Origin: JBEKSX01 sp049516635
GTDB taxonomy: Bacteria > Bacteroidota > Ignavibacteria > Tepidaquicellales > OLB5
Length of the DNA stretch: 8,460 bases
Reading direction: 5' to 3'
Assembly (NCBI GenBank): GCA_049516635.1
Contig: JBEKSX010000109.1
Span: 1 to 8,460, forward strand
The position numbers were made by a program, and so were the translations under genes. The notes below the pieces were generated by a model that searched no databases, was not told where the DNA came from, and saw only the letters and a list, made by a program, of their open reading frames with translations. Shown here one piece after another: positions 6,764 through 8,460 of this stretch; positions within the stretch are counted from its first letter, which is position 1, and each line of letters begins with the position of its first letter.

Positions 6764-6872
6764 GAGTTTACCCCGATGTTCTAAAGGACAAGCTAAATGG
6801 TTATTCGGATTCCCGCTGGAGTTTACCCCGATGTTCTAAAGGACGAGCTAAATGGTTATTCGGATTCCCGCT
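6764..6872. repeat. 55-bp tandem duplication
   Basis: Two copies, 6764-6817 and 6819-6872, each begin GAGTTTACCCCGATG and end TTCGGATTCCCGCT. They repeat with a 55-base period and one difference that I see (A at 6790, G at 6845). The end of each copy is the left arm of the hairpin at 6861-6886, so the first copy carries half a hairpin and the second the full one. No gene runs through it. Confidence 0.9.
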
Positions 6873-6886
6873 TTCGCGGGAATGAC
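6861..6886 (-). repeat. GTCATTCCCGC palindrome, inverted copy
   Basis: ATTCCCGC (6864-6871) pairs with GCGGGAAT (6876-6883) around TTTC, a perfect 8-bp stem. Read on the minus strand it is the canonical GTCATTCCCGCGAAAGCGGGAATCC element. It is therefore inverted relative to the copies at 6295 and 6660, and the segment 6660-6886 has inverted ends. Confidence 0.85.
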
Positions 6887-6905
6887 AAATTGGAGTTTAT
6901 TTCAT

Positions 6906-7280
6906 ATGAATAAAAAAATTATCATTCTCTACCTTCTTCTTCTCCTCTTCCACGTAGCGCATGTCTTTGAAGAAGCATGGGGCAGGTTCTGGCTGATGGA
7001 TCAGGTATTCGGTTTGGGCCGGTTCCTGGTTATTAACTGGCTCCTGTTTTGCATACCCGTGTTCATTTTCTATTTCCTTCTGCAAAACAAAAGAACAGCA
7101 GTGTACCTTGCATTAATATACTCGGTAATAATGATACTCAACGGTCTGGTACACAACATTGCAACGATAGCAACAGGAAAGTATTTCGGCGGATTTGCCG
7201 GCGGATGGACGGGGATACTTCTTATACTAACCGGACTACCTCTGGCTTATATGCTGTGGGGAATAAGGAAAAATGTGTAG
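6906..7280 (+). CDS. HXXEE-family integral membrane protein
   Basis: A 124-aa very hydrophobic protein of unknown function, expected in the cytoplasmic membrane. The family signature is plain: H19-V-F-E22-E23 in HVAHVFEEAWG, at the end of the first hydrophobic segment. A second conserved-looking site is NGLVHN, after the third segment. Apparent membrane segments are roughly residues 4-18, 38-57, 63-85 and 95-118, ending with a basic tail (RKNV). Paired His and Glu residues near the membrane suggest metal binding, but that is inference. The ATG at 6906 is preferred over an upstream in-frame start at 6852, because that start lies inside the repeat/hairpin sequence and GGAG (6892-6895) sits ten bases before 6906. 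It stands alone among repeats with no evident operon partner. Confidence 0.8.
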   Translation: MNKKIIILYLLLLLFHVAHVFEEAWGRFWLMDQVFGLGRFLVINWLLFCIPVFIFYFLLQNKRTAVYLALIYSVIMILNGLVHNIATIATGKYFGGFAGGWTGILLILTGLPLAYMLWGIRKNV

Positions 7281-7292
7281 AGAATATAGAGT

Positions 7293-7323
7293 GTCATCCT
7301 GAACGCAGTGAAGGATCGCTGAC
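7293..7323 (+). repeat. GTCATCCTGAAC-type dispersed palindrome
   Basis: Runs from GTCATCCTGAACGCAGTG to GGATCGCTGAC. The stem is ATCCT (7296-7300) with AGGAT (7312-7316), and the GTC/GAC ends are also complementary. This is a recognised kind of short element scattered through intergenic regions of many environmental bacteria. It starts 12 bases after the HXXEE stop. Confidence 0.75.
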
Positions 7324-7363
7324 ATATGTAAGGACAGGTTGTAATTGCCACAGAGGACACAGA

Positions 7364-7401
7364 GTCATTGCGAGGAACGAAGTGACGCGGCAATCTCTGA
7401 C
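7364..7401 (+). repeat. GTCATTGCGAGG-type dispersed palindrome
   Basis: Starts GTCATTGCGAGGAACGAAG and ends GGCAATCTCTGAC. ATTGC (7367-7371) pairs with GCAAT (7390-7394), and the GTCA/TGAC ends are complementary. It matches the common GTCATTGCGAGGAGCGAAGCGAC...GCAATCTC intergenic repeat known from many phyla, with small changes in the loop. Confidence 0.8.
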
Positions 7402-7436
7402 ATAGTGAAGAATAGAATGAAAGGGTAAGTATCTCT

Positions 7437-7542
7437 TGCCTGCCCCCCCCGCCTTATTGCGGGGTAAACTCCGCTTTAGCAGCTTGCCCCTGCCCGACGC
7501 AGGCGTGGCGCTTCAAGCGGGAAGGCGGGAATCCAGAGATCC
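7437..7542. repeat. Composite GC-rich repeat block with C8 tract
   Basis: A C8 run (7443-7450) is followed by CGGGGTAAACTCC (7460-7472), the exact reverse complement of 13 bases of the 55-bp duplication (6818-6830). Further on are GC-rich fragments, and the block ends with GGCGGGAATCCAGAGATCC (7524-7542), the right half of a GTCATTCCCGC element. It looks like several dispersed repeats inserted into or rearranged within each other. It contrasts sharply with the AT-rich sequence that follows. Confidence 0.6.
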
Positions 7543-7602
7543 TTATGATATGTGATTTTGTTTATATCTATATGGTTATAAGGCATTTAAAATAAATAAG
7601 AC

Positions 7603-7631
7603 TTGACAAGTTGTAAAGTATATATTATATT
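7603..7631 (+). promoter_or_regulatory. Strong sigma-70-type promoter for a small RNA
   Basis: TTGACA (7603-7608, perfect consensus), a 17-base spacer (optimal), then TATATT (7626-7631, five of six consensus bases). This is the best promoter match in the window. Initiation is expected near 7638. No gene of useful length begins downstream on this strand, so the product should be the short RNA ending at 7698. Confidence 0.65.
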
Positions 7632-7637
7632 TGAATG

Positions 7638-7698
7638 AATCCCAAAGGTGGCTAGTCTGCCTAGTAGGATTCCCCCGGGACTGGAAACAGTCCCTTTT
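7638..7698 (+). ncRNA. Candidate small non-coding RNA, about 60 nt
   Basis: The segment between a near-consensus promoter and an intrinsic terminator can fold. AATCC (7638-7642) pairs with GGATT (7667-7671) to close a domain. Inside it, CTAG (7652-7655) can pair with CTAG (7661-7664) around TCTGC, with one added G-T pair. The terminator hairpin follows at 7677-7694. The only reading frame starting with ATG is six codons (7635-7655) with no ribosome site. I recognise no known RNA family. The tail touches the 3' end of the convergent DUF3800 gene (7698), so it could be a trans-acting RNA or a 3'-overlap regulator of that gene. Confidence 0.5.
7677..7698 (+). terminator. Intrinsic terminator of the small RNA
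   Basis: GGGACTG (7677-7683) pairs perfectly with CAGTCCC (7688-7694) around a stable GAAA tetraloop, followed by TTTT (7695-7698). The T run lies on the + strand only; read from the DUF3800 side the stem is followed by G-rich sequence. It therefore serves transcription from the left, not the convergent gene. Confidence 0.75.
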
Positions 7699-8456
7699 CA
7701 TATCTCAACTATTCCATACGGATGTTTAGTCGACGCATGTTTACATAATACAGGATTTAACAGGTAGAAAAAGCGGTTGCCCCCCTTTTTCTTCATGTAT
7801 GCATTAGGCTCGTACAATTGCCGCACACAATAAGCAATAACATCGACAATTTGATGAATAAATGAATTAGCTGAATCTTTAAAAAAAGGATCTTCAATTA
7901 CATAACTCAAAGTTATATTTCTAGATCCACCTGTATAAAGCGATCTACTATGAGGAATATAATTTATTCTCCTCATTTTTCTTAATAATCTAGTAAGTTT
8001 TTTAACTTCTGTATTATCTGGTATAATTAGTCCTTTATCATCTGGATTAGCAGGACCGGGAAAATTCCTTTTATTTATGGTATTCTCAAATCGCTGAATT
8101 AATAGTGTCCAAGCCTTTTCAAATACGTCTGCAGTATTGGATAACTTCGTTTTATCTATAACAACGTTGATAATACTACAATCGTTTTGCGCTGCACACC
8201 AGTTAATACATTTTTTTAAAATATCTACTCTGTCATTTCGTTTTATTTGGAGTAATACACGCGAATTTACAAATCCTGAGGCGTGAATTTCTTCTCTTAA
8301 TTTAAGTCCTTTTGAAACTCTTAAGTTTCTCCTAAAATTAATCAGATCATCAATAAAATTATTCCATCTTAGTTCATGAATTACTAAACCAGATAAAATA
8401 AAATATCTGACTGGACTGTTTGAATAGCCACTGTCACCACTTTCATCTACATACAT
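7698..8456 (-). CDS. DUF3800 domain protein, possibly 5'-partial
   Basis: A 252-aa protein opening with MYVDESGDSG, the hallmark DESG start of the DUF3800 family. This family is uncharacterised, has been proposed to have an RNase H-like fold, and is often found in mobile and defence-related regions. Other visible acidic positions are E56 (REEIHAS), D147 (IIPDNTE) and D205 in HQIVDVIAYCVRQ (201-213), the usual C-terminal helix with a conserved Asp. DPFFKDS (189-195) precedes it. The reading frame remains open (Leu codon) to the window edge at 8460. Many relatives have a few residues before YVDESG, so the true start may lie beyond the window. It is very AT-rich (14 G+C of 60 at 7981-8040), like the restriction-modification genes, which suggests acquisition. 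Confidence 0.88.
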   Translation of the reverse strand: MYVDESGDSGYSNSPVRYFILSGLVIHELRWNNFIDDLINFRRNLRVSKGLKLREEIHASGFVNSRVLLQIKRNDRVDILKKCINWCAAQNDCSIINVVIDKTKLSNTADVFEKAWTLLIQRFENTINKRNFPGPANPDDKGLIIPDNTEVKKLTRLLRKMRRINYIPHSRSLYTGGSRNITLSYVIEDPFFKDSANSFIHQIVDVIAYCVRQLYEPNAYMKKKGGNRFFYLLNPVLCKHASTKHPYGIVEI

Positions 8457-8460
8457 TAAA

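Noticed and set aside
6633..6839. 68-codon + strand frame after the GIY-YIG gene
   Set aside because: It overlaps the end of the GIY-YIG gene and is made mostly of the palindrome and the 55-bp duplication; no domain and no ribosome site.
6764..6872. Tandem repeats considered as a CRISPR array
   Set aside because: The two copies abut with a 55-base period and no unique spacer, only two units exist, and no cas gene is nearby.
6852..6905. N-terminal extension of the HXXEE protein from ATG at 6852
   Set aside because: The added 18 residues are encoded by the palindromic repeat; the ATG at 6906 has a GGAG at suitable distance and gives a normal membrane-protein start.
7049..7405. 118-codon + strand frame overlapping the HXXEE gene
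   Set aside because: It is out of frame with a gene bearing a clear family signature, and its second half is translated dispersed repeats.
7635..7655. Six-codon leader peptide (MNPKGG) in the small-RNA region
   Set aside because: No ribosome binding site, it would start at or before the predicted transcript start, and no gene follows on that strand for it to control.
7677..7698. Hairpin as terminator of the DUF3800 gene
   Set aside because: Read on the minus strand the stem is followed by GGGGGAA rather than a T run, so it fits + strand transcription only.

Overview
The window probably comes from the Bacteroidota/Chlorobiota/Ignavibacteriota side of the tree. This is an inference from three things. 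Most genes lack a clear Shine-Dalgarno sequence. A Bacteroidota-style promoter candidate (TTG-N20-TATATTTG) sits upstream of ftcD. Genomes of these groups and of many environmental bacteria carry dispersed palindromes of the kinds seen here (GTCATTCCCGC..., GTCATTGCGAGG..., GTCATCCTGAAC..., CCCCCC..GGGGG). No rRNA, tRNA or other taxonomic marker is present, so the placement is tentative.

Layout. Positions 1-458 hold a terminator-like hairpin from whatever lies upstream, then AT-rich sequence without a credible gene. Positions 459-3271 are an AT-rich restriction-modification pair on the + strand. The first gene is a 337-aa putative Type II restriction endonuclease of unknown specificity. Eight bases after it comes a 596-aa beta-class DNA methyltransferase with an extra N-terminal zinc-binding half and a C-terminal homing-endonuclease-associated repeat. 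After a 316-bp leader region comes ftcD (3588-5219), a full-length bifunctional formiminotransferase-cyclodeaminase of histidine/folate metabolism. Its base composition is much richer in G+C, as expected of a resident core gene. Then comes a hairpin-rich spacer and a 279-aa TTG-initiated nuclease (5448-6287), with two homing-endonuclease-associated repeats followed by a PD-(D/E)XK domain.

The right-hand third is accessory and repeat-rich. It has a small GIY-YIG nuclease (6359-6652) bracketed by palindromic repeats, a 55-bp tandem duplication, and a 124-aa HXXEE membrane protein (6906-7280). A chain of four-plus dispersed palindromes follows (7293-7542). Next is a compact unit of promoter, about 60 nt and terminator that looks like an undescribed small RNA (7603-7698). 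The last gene is a convergent AT-rich DUF3800 gene running off the right edge.

Four of the seven genes are nucleases or DNA-modifying enzymes, and DUF3800 has been proposed to be nuclease-like. Only the restriction-modification pair has an obvious joint role: the methyltransferase protects the sites cut by its partner. The most interesting signals are the small-RNA candidate, the methyltransferase architecture, the repeat module shared by the methyltransferase and the downstream nuclease, and the GIY-YIG gene set between palindromes.
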